From Salinispora pacifica CNR114 (lineage in GTDB: Bacteria > Actinomycetota > Actinomycetes > Mycobacteriales > Micromonosporaceae): DNA of 64,000 nt. The stretch covers positions 22,684 through 86,683 of the forward strand of contig NZ_AZWO01000025.1 of the NCBI RefSeq assembly GCF_000514775.1. The letters run 5' to 3'. This document shows, piece after piece, positions 1-11,210 of the stretch (position 1 is its first letter; each line of letters starts with the position of its first letter). A program made the translations under genes and the position numbers. The notes beneath the pieces were generated by a model that saw nothing but the letters and a program-made list of their open reading frames with translations, was not told the DNA's origin and did no database searches.

Positions 1-237
1 GCCGGGGCCGGTAATCAGTAGGCGGAGGCAGTCGTCGAACTCGGCGGCATCGTCGTGCTGCCGGGCGAACATCGCCTGGTTGATGATCTGTTCCGCGAGT
101 TGCCGCTGCGTCGGCACGCTTGACCCGCCGTACCTGCCCAGCGGGTCGTCCTGCCCAGTCGCTGCGGCCCGCCGGCGTTGAGCCGCCGCGGCGGCTTTCC
201 GCCTGGCCTTGTGGCGTTCACGACTGTTCCTGCCCAT
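1..237 (-). CDS. Hypothetical protein, N-terminal part (cut by window edge)
   Basis: An open frame of 79 codons starts at an ATG at 237 and runs without a stop to the left edge. An AAAGGA ribosome-binding site lies just upstream of the ATG. The protein begins MGRNSRERHKARRK, a basic N-terminus, followed by an Ala/Arg-rich stretch and then a more ordinary acidic segment (AEFDDCLRLL). I do not recognise the family from this fragment. It is transcribed away from the tRNA gene. Confidence 0.6.
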   Translation of the reverse strand, partial: MGRNSRERHKARRKAAAAAQRRRAAATGQDDPLGRYGGSSVPTQRQLAEQIINQAMFARQHDDAAEFDDCLRLLITGPG

Positions 238-359
238 CGGTATCCTTTGGGTCCGCGAGGTCGAGCACCGAACGTTAGCAACCGGAGCCACGCCGTTCAC
301 CCGTACCACCCAGGCGGCCCCGGAGCGGAGCCGGCGATCGGGTAGCCTGGTGCCCCAGC

Positions 360-431
360 GGGCCGTTAGCTCAATGGTAGAGCTGAGGACTTTTAATCCT
401 TAGGTTCAGGGTTCGAGTCCCTGGCGGCCCA
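360..431 (+). tRNA. tRNA-Lys (anticodon UUU)
   Basis: A full cloverleaf can be folded by eye: acceptor arms 360-366 and 424-430 pair over 7 bp, the D stem is GCTC/GAGC, the anticodon stem 385-389/397-401 encloses loop CTTTTAA with anticodon TTT at 392-394, and the T arm is CAGGG-TTCGAGT-CCCTG. The discriminator base is A431 and CCA is not encoded. The sequence just downstream contains transposase debris, consistent with this tRNA marking a site of past insertion. Confidence 0.95.
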
Positions 432-580
432 CTCCAAGCTAATCCTGAGCTGCGAAAACGCCAGCTGAAGATCATCGGGCACAGCCAGGGCGCAACCTAA
501 CTCCGATCTTGGGCTCGGTAGCTACTCTGCCCGGTACTGCCGGATTGACGTGGTGCGACGGCTGACCACACACCTTCCGC

Positions 581-982
581 ATGCTTAAGCAAGCCCTTGG
601 CTGGACCAGCCCGAAACTGCGCGATCCGCACGCCGCCGACCGCTGGACCTGGCTCGTGTTGGCCGCCTACACCCAGCTGCGCCTCGCCCGAGGCGCCGTC
701 GGCGACCTGCGCCGGCCCTGGGAACGCCCAGCGTCGCCCGAGGGACTCACGCCCGCCGGCGTCCGGAGAGGGTTTCGGCACCTGCGCGGCAAAGCCGGCA
801 ACCCCGCCCGCGCGCCGAAACCGTCCCGACCAGGACGCGGCCGTCCACCCGGACTACGTAACCGCCACCCGGCAACCCGGCACGACGTCCACATCGTCAC
901 CGCCGCCACCAGCACAAAACCGAAAGGCGGCACGAAGAAAGCGAAGACTTCGAATAACCCGAGGCCACGTCGCACAGGTTAA
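581..982 (+). pseudogene. IS transposase remnant (C-terminal part)
   Basis: The reading frame encodes LKQALGWTSPKLRDP, then DRWTWLVLAAYTQLRLA, then an Arg/Pro-rich basic tail ending in RHPATRHDVH. This is the C-terminal signature of a transposase family common in Streptomyces and Micromonospora. The catalytic N-terminal two-thirds is missing, so this is a truncated remnant. The family call is from memory of the tail pattern. Confidence 0.6.
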
Positions 983-1310
983 AGCTCAAGTTAGACGCGC
1001 GGCGGCCTCCGGGAGACGGGGGTTGCGCCGGGCGATGACACGGTCCAGTTGATGGTCTGCTCATCTATCTATTCCGATGCGCCCTGCTCCGTTTTGGGTC
1101 CAGCGCGTCGGACCCCCGCTCGTTGCATGCGTGGATCACATCGCGGACGTCGTCCTCGCTGGCCCGGGTCAGAGGTCCCAGGTCACGTGCCATGTGATCG
1201 CGCAGGTGCAAGGTGGCGCGGACGGTGAGGTGGTTGGTCCGCGGTCCGGCGGATCATCGGCGCGGTGGCGGGAATCTGAGGCCTTCTGCGACCGAAAGGC
1301 TTCGGCATCC
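983..1310. other. No gene seen
   Basis: About 330 bases between the transposase remnant and the broken winged-helix gene. Frames here are Arg/Pro-rich and have no plausible ribosome-binding site. It is probably decayed mobile-element DNA. Confidence 0.5.
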
Positions 1311-1618
1311 TCAGTGCCGCGGCGGGTCGGTGAAGAGTGTGATGAGGTCGCCGATGTGGTGGTCGGCTTCGGCGGGGTGCCGGAACCGGCCGGTGGCGTT
1401 GATGGTGTACGCGTTGCGCCGACCGACGCGTTCGCGGTGCAGGTATCCGGCGGCTTCGGCGACGTGGTCTGTGCGGCGCGTTCGGCGATGCCGACGGAGG
1501 TGGCGACGTCACGCAGGCGTGCGGTCGGCTCGCGAACGATGGCCAGTAGCACGTGCGCGTGGTTGGTGAGGAATGTCCACCCCTTCGCCGCGGATGCAGT
1601 GTTCGGCTGGGCTGCCAC
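1311..1618 (-). pseudogene. Winged-helix (MarR/ArsR-like) regulator, frameshifted
   Basis: The first part reads [20 protein letters not shown], then [15 protein letters not shown], a typical helix-turn-helix core. Near position 1480 the frame breaks, and the continuation ([20 protein letters not shown], then [11 protein letters not shown]) is found in a different frame up to a TGA at 1311. The joined sequence would be a roughly 100-residue winged-helix DNA-binding protein. One base appears lost, so the gene is probably dead unless this is a sequencing error. Confidence 0.6.
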
Positions 1619-1823
1619 AGTCGTCAGCGCCTCCGTTCTCGACGTGGTCCTCTACTCCGATCTACGTAGTTCGAGACACGAAACCAGCATCGCAAATCTT
1701 CTCCCTGGTCTTGACAGGCGAAGCATGCTTCGCGAATAATTCGTCGTAGTTCGAAGGGGAGTACCCGACGTTCCGCGCACCGCCGTCAGTACGAGTCCGG
1801 CCTACCCGGGTTCCGGTGGTGCA

Positions 1824-1909
1824 GCCACTGGTTCAGTGGCTTGGGGAGACCTTCGTCCAGCACCGGCCGGCCTCTTGTGTGGGGTCCGGCCAGGACGAAA
1901 GGTCTCCCC
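1824..1909 (+). promoter_or_regulatory. Folded leader of the TerC gene
   Basis: Two hairpins precede the TerC start codon (1914). The first is a perfect 6-bp stem GCCACT-GGTTC-AGTGGC (1824-1840). The second has arms 1843-1858 and 1893-1909 that pair over about 16 bp with one bulge, enclosing a GC-rich inner stem. The only Shine-Dalgarno-like run (GAAAGG, about 1897-1902) lies in the 3' arm, so folding could hide it. TerC genes elsewhere are often controlled by yybP-ykoY manganese riboswitches, but I could not identify that motif's conserved internal loops here. Confidence 0.5.
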
Positions 1910-1913
1910 TAGC

Positions 1914-2930
1914 ATGTCCGTGTCCTGGTGGGTCTGGGCCGTACTCATGCTCGCGGTTGCCGCGATGCTGGCAGTCGACCTGTTCCTGCATCGCGACAAC
2001 CACGTCATCGGGTTCCGCGAGGCCGCGATCTGGTCTGGTATCTGGATCGTCGCCGGTCTGCTGTTCGGCGTGATCCTGTGGCTGTGGCAGGGTGGCGAGG
2101 TAGCCGGCACCTACTACGCCGGATACCTGATCGAGAAGGCGCTGTCGATCGACAACGTGTTCATCTTCGCGCTGATCTTCACCTACTTCGCCGTCCCCGC
2201 CGCCTTCCAACACAAGGTGCTGTTCTGGGGAGTCATCGGCGCCCTGGTGTTTCGGCTGGTGTTCATCATCGTCGGCGCGGAACTGCTGGATTCGTTCTTC
2301 TGGACCGCCTACGTGTTCGGTGTGTTCCTCATCTATACCGGCTACCAGATGGCATTCCGCCACGGCGGGCAGACCCCGCCGGACCGCAACCCGGTCGTAC
2401 GTCTGGTACGCAAGGTGATCCCGACCGACCCGGCATATCACGGCGACAAGTTCTTCACCCGAATCAACGGCAAGCGGGTGGCCACCCTGTTGTTCGTGGT
2501 GCTCATCGCGGTCGAGGCCACCGACCTGATCTTCGCCATGGATTCTGTGGCGACGATCTTGGCCATCACCACTAGCACCTTCATCGTCTGGACTGCCAAC
2601 GCGTTCGCGATCCTCGGCCTGCGCAGCCTCTACTTCTGCCTCGCCGGGCTGCTGCGCCGCTTCGTGCACCTGCACTACGGACTCGCGGTCCTGCTCACCT
2701 TCGCCGGTGTCAAGCTGATCCTGTCGGAGACCCCGGTCGGCAAACTCCCGATTCCGGTCACCCTCGGCGTCATCGTCGCCACGCTCACGGTGTCGATCGT
2801 ATGGAGCCTGCACAGCACCCGCGGCACCACCACGGACGCCATCGATGCCGGCGAGCCGACCGACTCCGCCCCGGATTCGCGCACTGATCACCTCGAACAG
2901 TCGCCGACACCGCGACGAGGGGCACGGTGA
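1914..2930 (+). CDS. TerC-family integral membrane protein
   Basis: The 338-residue protein starts at ATG 1914 (MSVSWWVWAVLM), directly after the folded leader. It has about eight hydrophobic segments and the TerC hallmarks: acidic residues within membrane segments (EKALSIDNVFIFAL near residues 80-95 and EATDLIFAMDS near 200-212). TerC/Alx proteins are linked to manganese export and, in older literature, tellurium resistance. The next functional gene downstream is NhaA, which suggests a pH or ion homeostasis role, but about 500 bases separate them. Transported ion uncertain. Confidence 0.88.
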   Translation: MSVSWWVWAVLMLAVAAMLAVDLFLHRDNHVIGFREAAIWSGIWIVAGLLFGVILWLWQGGEVAGTYYAGYLIEKALSIDNVFIFALIFTYFAVPAAFQHKVLFWGVIGALVFRLVFIIVGAELLDSFFWTAYVFGVFLIYTGYQMAFRHGGQTPPDRNPVVRLVRKVIPTDPAYHGDKFFTRINGKRVATLLFVVLIAVEATDLIFAMDSVATILAITTSTFIVWTANAFAILGLRSLYFCLAGLLRRFVHLHYGLAVLLTFAGVKLILSETPVGKLPIPVTLGVIVATLTVSIVWSLHSTRGTTTDAIDAGEPTDSAPDSRTDHLEQSPTPRRGAR

Positions 2931-4745
<1,815 letters not shown>

Positions 4746-4766
4746 ATTTCCGTGCTTGACCTGGGT

Positions 4767-4812
4767 GTGGTCCTTCCTGGACAGGACGTCGATCCTGTGC
4801 AGGAAGGACCAC
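4767..4812. terminator. Long hairpin between nhaA and the cluster operon
   Basis: Two 20-base arms (4767-4786 and 4793-4812) pair with a single mismatch around a 6-base loop. The hairpin sits between the stop of nhaA (4745) and the stop of the minus-strand HMG-CoA synthase gene (4953), so it is best read as a bidirectional terminator. It has no T-tract, as is usual in high-GC actinomycetes. An ATG four bases beyond the 3' arm opens a 49-codon frame that I do not regard as a gene. Confidence 0.6.
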
Positions 4813-4952
4813 GTCATGACAGACAAGAACAACGGGTACCGGATGGTGCGATGTCACGGGGTGGACCCCCTTGAACGCCCTCACGGGTCAGAGTTTCAGC
4901 AGGTCAACCTGCTTCCCCAAGGTTGCCGCAGAGGGCTCCGCCTGTCTCGGGA

Positions 4953-6126
4953 TCACGACTCATAGAGGCGCTTGTGGCCGCTGAGGCCGGCCAGCCGGTA
5001 CGGCCCGGTGGTCTCGCGCGGCCGGAGGTGATCGCCGCCGTCGGCCGGGAACGTCAGCTGGTGGAGTTCGCGATACCGGGCGTAGTCGATGTCCTGGCGC
5101 CGGTCGATCGCCGCCCGGTGCTGGGCGGTGCGTAGGTGGGTGCGGTAGCCCGGGACGACCTCGCCGGCGAAGAACTCGGCGACGCTGCCCGAGCCGTAGC
5201 TGAGGAAGCCGACCGCCCGGCCGGTCAGGTCGACCGCGCTGTCCAGCAGGGCGGCCAGGCCCAGATACATCGAAGCGGTGTAGCTGTTGCCGATCACCGA
5301 GTTGTACGCGGTGGTCGGCTGGACGGCCCGGTCCACGTCGGCCGCCTCGGCGTCCAGCCCGCAGTGCCGCAGCAGGTGCCGGTGCGCCTTGTACGCCATC
5401 TTGGTGAACGGCTGGTGATAGCAGAACGCCCGGAACTCGGTCAGCGCCCGGCCGCCCTGCTCGGCGTAGTCCTTCCATGCGCCCTGCACCGCCTGGAGGT
5501 ACGCCGCGATGGACTCCTGCCCGTCGACCCAGGGCCGTGTTGCGGTAGTTGGGCCGCCAGAAGTCCATGATGTCGGCGGTCTGCAGACCGGCCGGGTCCT
5601 CGATGCGGACCAGGGCCGGGTCGGCGCTGACCAGCATGGCCACCGCGGCCGCGCCCTGGGTGGACTCGCCGGGACTGCCCAGCTCGTACCGGGAGGTGTC
5701 GGCGGCGATCACCAGGACCTGCTGGGCCGGGTCCCGGTGGACCAGGCCGATGGCGAACTGCAGGGCCGCGGTCCCGGCGTAGCAGGCCTGTTTGAGCTCG
5801 ACGACCCGGGCCGCCGAGGGCAGGCCGAGCAGCGAATGGACATAGATGCCGGCCGCCTTGGCCTGGTCGATGCCGGTCTCGGTGGCGAAGACGACGGTCC
5901 GGATCCGGTCGCTGCCGTGCCGGGCGACGATCGCGGCGGCGGCGGTGGCGGCCATGGTGACCACGTCCTCGTCGGCGGCGGGCACGCTCATCGCGGTCTG
6001 CCCGATGCCCTGGTGGTACTTGGCCACGTCGGCGCCGGTGCGGGCGGCGAGGGTCGCGTGGGTCAGGACGTATTCGGTCGTCGCGAAGGCGAGGTCGTGG
6101 ATTCCGACCGCGAGTTCACCGGACAT
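4953..6126 (-). CDS. mvaS: HMG-CoA synthase, apparent +1 frameshift
   Basis: Condenses acetyl-CoA with acetoacetyl-CoA. It is the last gene of the mevalonate operon and overlaps the reductase gene by 11 bases. Catalytic E83 (FATETGID) and C115 (LKQACYAGTA) are in the first part; the catalytic His (CYHQPFTKMAYKAH) is in the second. The two parts lie in different frames: after DFWRPNYRNTAL the sequence has one extra base in a CCC run at 5528-5530. Removing one base restores LVDGQESIAAYLQAVQGAW and an intact protein of about 390 residues ending at 4953. As written, translation would run into an unrelated frame and lose the catalytic His. Sequencing error and true mutation both remain possible. 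Confidence 0.85.
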
Positions 6127-7171
6127 CGTCAGCTCCGATCGTGGCGGGGCGCTCCAGGCGGACGTGGGCCCGCATCAGCTCGCCCGGGTTGGTCTGCGCG
6201 GCCAGCAGCGACAGCTCGCCGCAGAGCACCGTGGCGGCGCAGATGACGGCGAGGCGGCGGGCGTTCTCGCCGGGTGCCCGGTCGGCGCGGCAGCCGAGCC
6301 GGGTCAGGTTGTCGTCGACGAAGCCGAGGTCCTTGCCGTTGCCGACGGTGCCGACGATCAGGTTCGGGACAGTGCAGGAGAAGTAGAGGTCGCCGTCGCG
6401 GTCCTCGGCCACGGTGACGCCCTGCGATCCCTCGACGATGTTGGCCGCGTCCTGCCCGGTGGCCAGATAGAAACCGAGCAGCATGTTGGCGTAGTGGGCG
6501 TTGGCCGACCGGATGCCACCGGCCAGCAGGGTGCCGATCAGGTTCTTGCGGACGTTCAGCTCGGCGATCGCGGCCGCCGTGGTGTGCAGCCGGGCCCGCA
6601 CGGTGTCCCGGGGGACGACGAGCTCGGTGACCACGTTCTTGCCCCGGCCCAGGATGCCGTTGACCGCGGTGGCCTTCTTGTCGGTGCAGTAGTTGGCCGA
6701 GATCGAGCCGTAGGCGATGCCCGGGACGGTGGCCAGCAGGTGGGTGAGCAGCGCGTCGGCGGCCAGCGTGGCCATGTTGTGCCCGGAGGCGTCGCCGGTG
6801 CGGAAGTCGAACCGCAGGAACAGCAGGTTGGCGGTGATCTCGTGGTGGAAGCCGAGCAGCTCGACGAACCGGCCGCACTTGCGGACCACCTCGCGCAGCT
6901 CGTCCAGGCGCGCGTCGACCTGCCGCACGGCCTGGTGCGCGGTGTGCGCGTCGTCGGCCCGGACCAGCACCGAGCGGGTCATCCGCTCGTCGACCAAGGT
7001 GGCGACGACGCCGCGCGGAACCGTCATGGAGATGCGGGCGCCGCGCCGGACCGAGGGCCAGAGCGGTGTCTCGTAGGTGGCCAGCGGGACCTCGGTCTCG
7101 ATCTCGGCCACGTTGCCCGTGATCCGCATCGGCCCGACCCAGTTCATCGGTACCCCGGCGACGAGTGTCAT
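6116..7171 (-). CDS. mvaA: HMG-CoA reductase
   Basis: Reduces HMG-CoA to mevalonate, committing carbon to the mevalonate route. The 351-residue protein closely follows the NADPH-dependent enzyme of Streptomyces sp. CL190 as I recall it. Motifs are YETPLWPSVRRGA (catalytic Glu), GDASGHNMATLA, NYCTDKKATAVNG (catalytic Lys), GQDAANIVEGSQG, and a C-terminal MRAHVRLER (catalytic His). It starts at ATG 7171, sharing a TGATG overlap with the end of the isomerase gene. It has no membrane anchor, as is usual in bacteria. Confidence 0.97.
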   Translation of the reverse strand: MTLVAGVPMNWVGPMRITGNVAEIETEVPLATYETPLWPSVRRGARISMTVPRGVVATLVDERMTRSVLVRADDAHTAHQAVRQVDARLDELREVVRKCGRFVELLGFHHEITANLLFLRFDFRTGDASGHNMATLAADALLTHLLATVPGIAYGSISANYCTDKKATAVNGILGRGKNVVTELVVPRDTVRARLHTTAAAIAELNVRKNLIGTLLAGGIRSANAHYANMLLGFYLATGQDAANIVEGSQGVTVAEDRDGDLYFSCTVPNLIVGTVGNGKDLGFVDDNLTRLGCRADRAPGENARRLAVICAATVLCGELSLLAAQTNPGELMRAHVRLERPATIGADDVR

Positions 7172-8250
7172 CACATGTCTCCTTCGCTGTCCGCAGTGAC
7201 CCCGGACCGGGTGCCGAACCGGGTCAGGGAGATGTCGCGCCGGGCGCAGAACGTGGCCAGACTCCCGCCGATCAGCACGTCGCAGCGGGCCAGGTCGGCC
7301 GGTGTCCGCGCGCCGAGGACGGTCATCAGGGCGGCCAGCTGGTCGAGCCAGGTGGCGATCAGTGCGACCAGGCCGGGCACCCCGTGCTCCAGGACGGTCC
7401 GCAGGAACAGCCCGGACGCACCAGCCGCGGCGGCGCCCAGGGCCAGTGCGCGCAGCACGTCGAGCGGGTTGCGGACGCCACCCGAGGCCAGCACGGGCAG
7501 GCCGGCGTCCCGGGCGTCGAGTAGGCAGGCCGGGGTGGACTGGCCCCAGCCGAGCAGGTACGAGTAGTCGGCCCGGTCGCGCCGGTCGTTCTCGATCCGG
7601 GCGAAGTCGGTGCCGCCCCGGCCGGCGACGTCGGCCACACGTACGCCCAGATCACCGAGCCGGAGCAGGGTTTCCCGGCTGAGCCCGAAGCCGACCTCCT
7701 TGACGATCACCGGGACGTCGACCCCGGCGGCGATCTTCTCGATCGCGGTCGCCCACGCGCCGAACGACCGGTCGCCCTCGGGCATCACGGTTTCCTGCAC
7801 GCAGTTGACGTGGATCTGCAGGGCGTTCGCCTGTAGCAGGTCGATCGCACGGCGCGCTTTGTCCACAGTGGCGTTGGCGTTGACGTTGGCCATGATGAAG
7901 CCGTCCGGGTTCTGGCGCCGCATCACCCGGAAGGTGTCCGCCGTGGCCGCATCGGCGAAGTAGGCGCTCATCGACCCGGAGGCGATCGGCACCCCGGTCT
8001 CCCGGGCCGCGGTCGCCAGGTCCCGGTTGATCCGGCCGGTCATCTCGCTGCCGCCGGTCATCGCGTTGATGTACAACGGAACCGGCCACTCGATGCCGCC
8101 GAACCGGGTGGCCAGCGACACCTCGGCCCGGTCGATGCCGGCCAGCGCGTGATGGATGAACGTCACGTCGTCGAACTCGTTGGCGCCGGCGGGCCGGCGT
8201 TGCTGCTCGTGGGCGAACCGGACGTGGTCGTCCTTGCGTTCGGCGATCAT
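7171..8250 (-). CDS. fni: Type 2 isopentenyl diphosphate isomerase
   Basis: The flavin-dependent enzyme interconverts IPP and DMAPP. The 359-residue product begins MIAERKDDHVRFA and carries the family's FMN-binding barrel: INAMTGGS, MANVNANAT, QIHVNCVQE, VIVKEVGFGLS and ASGGVRNPLDVLRAL. It is the type 2 (Fni) fold rather than the Nudix type. Its ATG at 8250 overlaps the kinase stop by four bases (ATGA), so it is translationally coupled. Its position between phosphomevalonate kinase and the reductase matches the order in the Streptomyces CL190 mevalonate cluster. Confidence 0.96.
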   Translation of the reverse strand: MIAERKDDHVRFAHEQQRRPAGANEFDDVTFIHHALAGIDRAEVSLATRFGGIEWPVPLYINAMTGGSEMTGRINRDLATAARETGVPIASGSMSAYFADAATADTFRVMRRQNPDGFIMANVNANATVDKARRAIDLLQANALQIHVNCVQETVMPEGDRSFGAWATAIEKIAAGVDVPVIVKEVGFGLSRETLLRLGDLGVRVADVAGRGGTDFARIENDRRDRADYSYLLGWGQSTPACLLDARDAGLPVLASGGVRNPLDVLRALALGAAAAGASGLFLRTVLEHGVPGLVALIATWLDQLAALMTVLGARTPADLARCDVLIGGSLATFCARRDISLTRFGTRSGVTADSEGDM

Positions 8251-9212
8251 GGCGCGCTCCCGTTCGTCGGCTCGACTCGGATCGGCAGGGGCTGTACCCC
8301 GGCGGCGGTCCACCCGGCGTACAACTGCTCCCGTGGCGCGGCGGCGTCCAGCAGGGCGATCCCGCAGTCGCCGCCACCGGCGCCGGACGGCTTGGCCGCG
8401 GCGCCGACGGTTTCGGCGATCTCGCACAGCGCGGTCAGGCGATCGGTGAAGATGCCCAGCCGGGCGTGTTCGTCCAGTTCGGCGAGGACCAGCCGGGCCG
8501 CGCGGATCTGCTCCATCACGTCGCCGTCCGACCCCCGATCGAGGGCGCGGATGGCGGCCCGCACACAGTCGTCGCTGCGGGCGAGAAAGTCTCTTGGCCT
8601 GCCGGTCGACGCCGGGGTGCCGGCCGGTTCGCTGGTCCAGCCGACGGCCAGGGTGAGTCCGCGCGGCGGCGGCAGCGGGCGCACGGCATGGTCCGGCCAT
8701 GGGGCACGCAGCATCGCCTCGACGCCCTGATGCTCGGCCAGCGCGAGGACGGCTGTGCGATCCGGTGCCCGGTAGGCGATCCAGCCACCCCAGATGCTCG
8801 CCGCGAGGTCACCACCGGAGGCGCGGGCGTCGATCCGGGCCGTCGCCAGCAGGGCCAGCCGGAACAATTCCGATCGGGTCAGCTCGATCCCGGCGTACGC
8901 GGCCGCGGCGGCCACCGTGGCCACGGTCACCGCTCCGCTGGATCCCAGCCCCAGCTTGGTCCCGTGGTGGTGCAGGTCGCTCTCCACGGTCACCTGGAAC
9001 GGCGGCACCTCGGCGCCTCGGGCGGCCAGCAACTCGCGGGCCACGGCGACCGCCGACTCCACGTGGGGTGAGCCGGGAGTCTCGCCACGGGACTCCGACA
9101 CGGTGACGGTGACCCGCCGGTCGACCGCGATCAGGATGGCCGGGTGGCCCGGCTCCATCACCGCGTACTCGCCGGCGATGAACAGCTTGCCGGGCGCGCT
9201 CCGCCGGATCAT
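8247..9212 (-). CDS. mvaK2: Phosphomevalonate kinase (GHMP family)
   Basis: Phosphorylates 5-phosphomevalonate to the diphosphate. The 321-residue protein shows GHMP-kinase features: an N-terminal SAPGKLFIAGEYAVMEPGHP, the ATP-binding LGLGSSGAVTVATVAA near residue 90, and a C-terminal KPSGAGGGDCGIALL. The start at ATG 9212 overlaps the decarboxylase stop by four bases. The call rests on motif 1 (AGEYAV) and on its place between the decarboxylase and the isomerase. Confidence 0.94.
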   Translation of the reverse strand: MIRRSAPGKLFIAGEYAVMEPGHPAILIAVDRRVTVTVSESRGETPGSPHVESAVAVARELLAARGAEVPPFQVTVESDLHHHGTKLGLGSSGAVTVATVAAAAAYAGIELTRSELFRLALLATARIDARASGGDLAASIWGGWIAYRAPDRTAVLALAEHQGVEAMLRAPWPDHAVRPLPPPRGLTLAVGWTSEPAGTPASTGRPRDFLARSDDCVRAAIRALDRGSDGDVMEQIRAARLVLAELDEHARLGIFTDRLTALCEIAETVGAAAKPSGAGGGDCGIALLDAAAPREQLYAGWTAAGVQPLPIRVEPTNGSAP

Positions 9213-10172
9213 CGCTCCGCCGCCAGTCGTGCTGCCGGTCCGCAGCGGGCGGTGACGATCGGGCACCCGGGAGCCGTGGCGCGCAACGCTTCGGCGACTG
9301 TTTGGGCGTCCGCGCTGCGGCAGAGGACTTTCACGTTCGGGCCGGCGTCCATCGTGGCGTACGCCGGGACACCCGCCCCGCGCAGCTGCAGCACCCGGTC
9401 GAGCACGGTCAGGGTGGCTGGCGCGAGATAGCGCACGGCCGGCCGGGCGGCCAGCATCGTGGCGTGCATCCCGAGGGCGTTGCGTTCGGCGATCTCACCC
9501 ACCCGGTCGAGGTCGCCGGAGTCCAGGGCGGCCCGCATCTCGGCCAGGTCGACCCGGCTGGATTCGGCCCACGCCTGATAGAGCGGTGATGTCTCGGTGG
9601 TCCGGCGCATGGCGCCCCGGCTGGAGATGGCCTTGGCCCCGGCGTTCAGCACCACGATGACCATCGCCGGGTCGATCCCGCTCACCGGGAGCGGCTCGGC
9701 GAAGGCGCCCGTGCCTCGATGGCAGATCGCCCAGCCGGCGATGACCGACCGGGCGGCCGACACCGAACCGCGCCGGGCCAGCCGGGACAGCTCGGTGCGG
9801 TCGAGGTCGAGGCCGAAGGCGGCCGCCCCGGCGACGGCCAGCGCGGCGAACCCGCTCGCCGAGGAGGCCAGTCCGGCCCCGGTGGGGACGGTGTTGCGGG
9901 TGTCGACCACCGCCGGGGCCGGCCGGTTGGAGCGTTCCCGTAGCAGGTCCAGAAAGGTCGCCACCCGCTTGGTCGTCTCACCGTCGGCCGGGCGGCCGTC
10001 GAGCAGCACCGTGTCGGTGCCCGCGCCCGGGGTGAGCCGGACGGTGGTCGTGGTCGGGAAGACGTCCAGGGTCATCGACAGGCTGTCCACCGCCGGGATC
10101 ATCAGCCGCTCGTCGGCCTTGCCCCAGTACTTGATGAGGGCGATGTTCGGGTGCGCGATCGCGGTCGCCGCC

Positions 10173-10180
<8 letters not shown>
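9209..10180 (-). CDS. mvaD: Diphosphomevalonate decarboxylase
   Basis: Converts diphosphomevalonate to IPP with ATP. The 323-residue protein starts MTEAATAIAHPNIALIKYWG, the family's conserved substrate-binding segment, and continues with DSLSMTLD, GLASSASGFAALAVA (the ATP loop), a SARSVIAGWA stretch and MDAGPNVKVL. Its ATG at 10180 overlaps the mevalonate kinase stop by eight bases. A longer frame upstream exists, but this start matches the family N-terminus. Confidence 0.96.

Positions 10181-11196
<1,016 letters not shown>

Positions 11197-11210
<14 letters not shown>

Noticed and set aside
1833..2891. 352-codon minus-strand frame opposite TerC
   Set aside because: Acidic/Gln-rich shadow; TerC on the plus strand has clear membrane segments and family motifs.
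4816..4965. 49-codon frame after the hairpin (begins MTDKNNGYRM)
   Set aside because: Overlaps the HMG-CoA synthase stop on the other strand, has no family resemblance, and the upstream purine run is part of the hairpin stem.
5509..7567. Long plus-strand frames opposite the mevalonate genes
   Set aside because: Antisense shadows of HMG-CoA synthase, reductase and isomerase, rich in Gly/Ala/Arg and without motifs.
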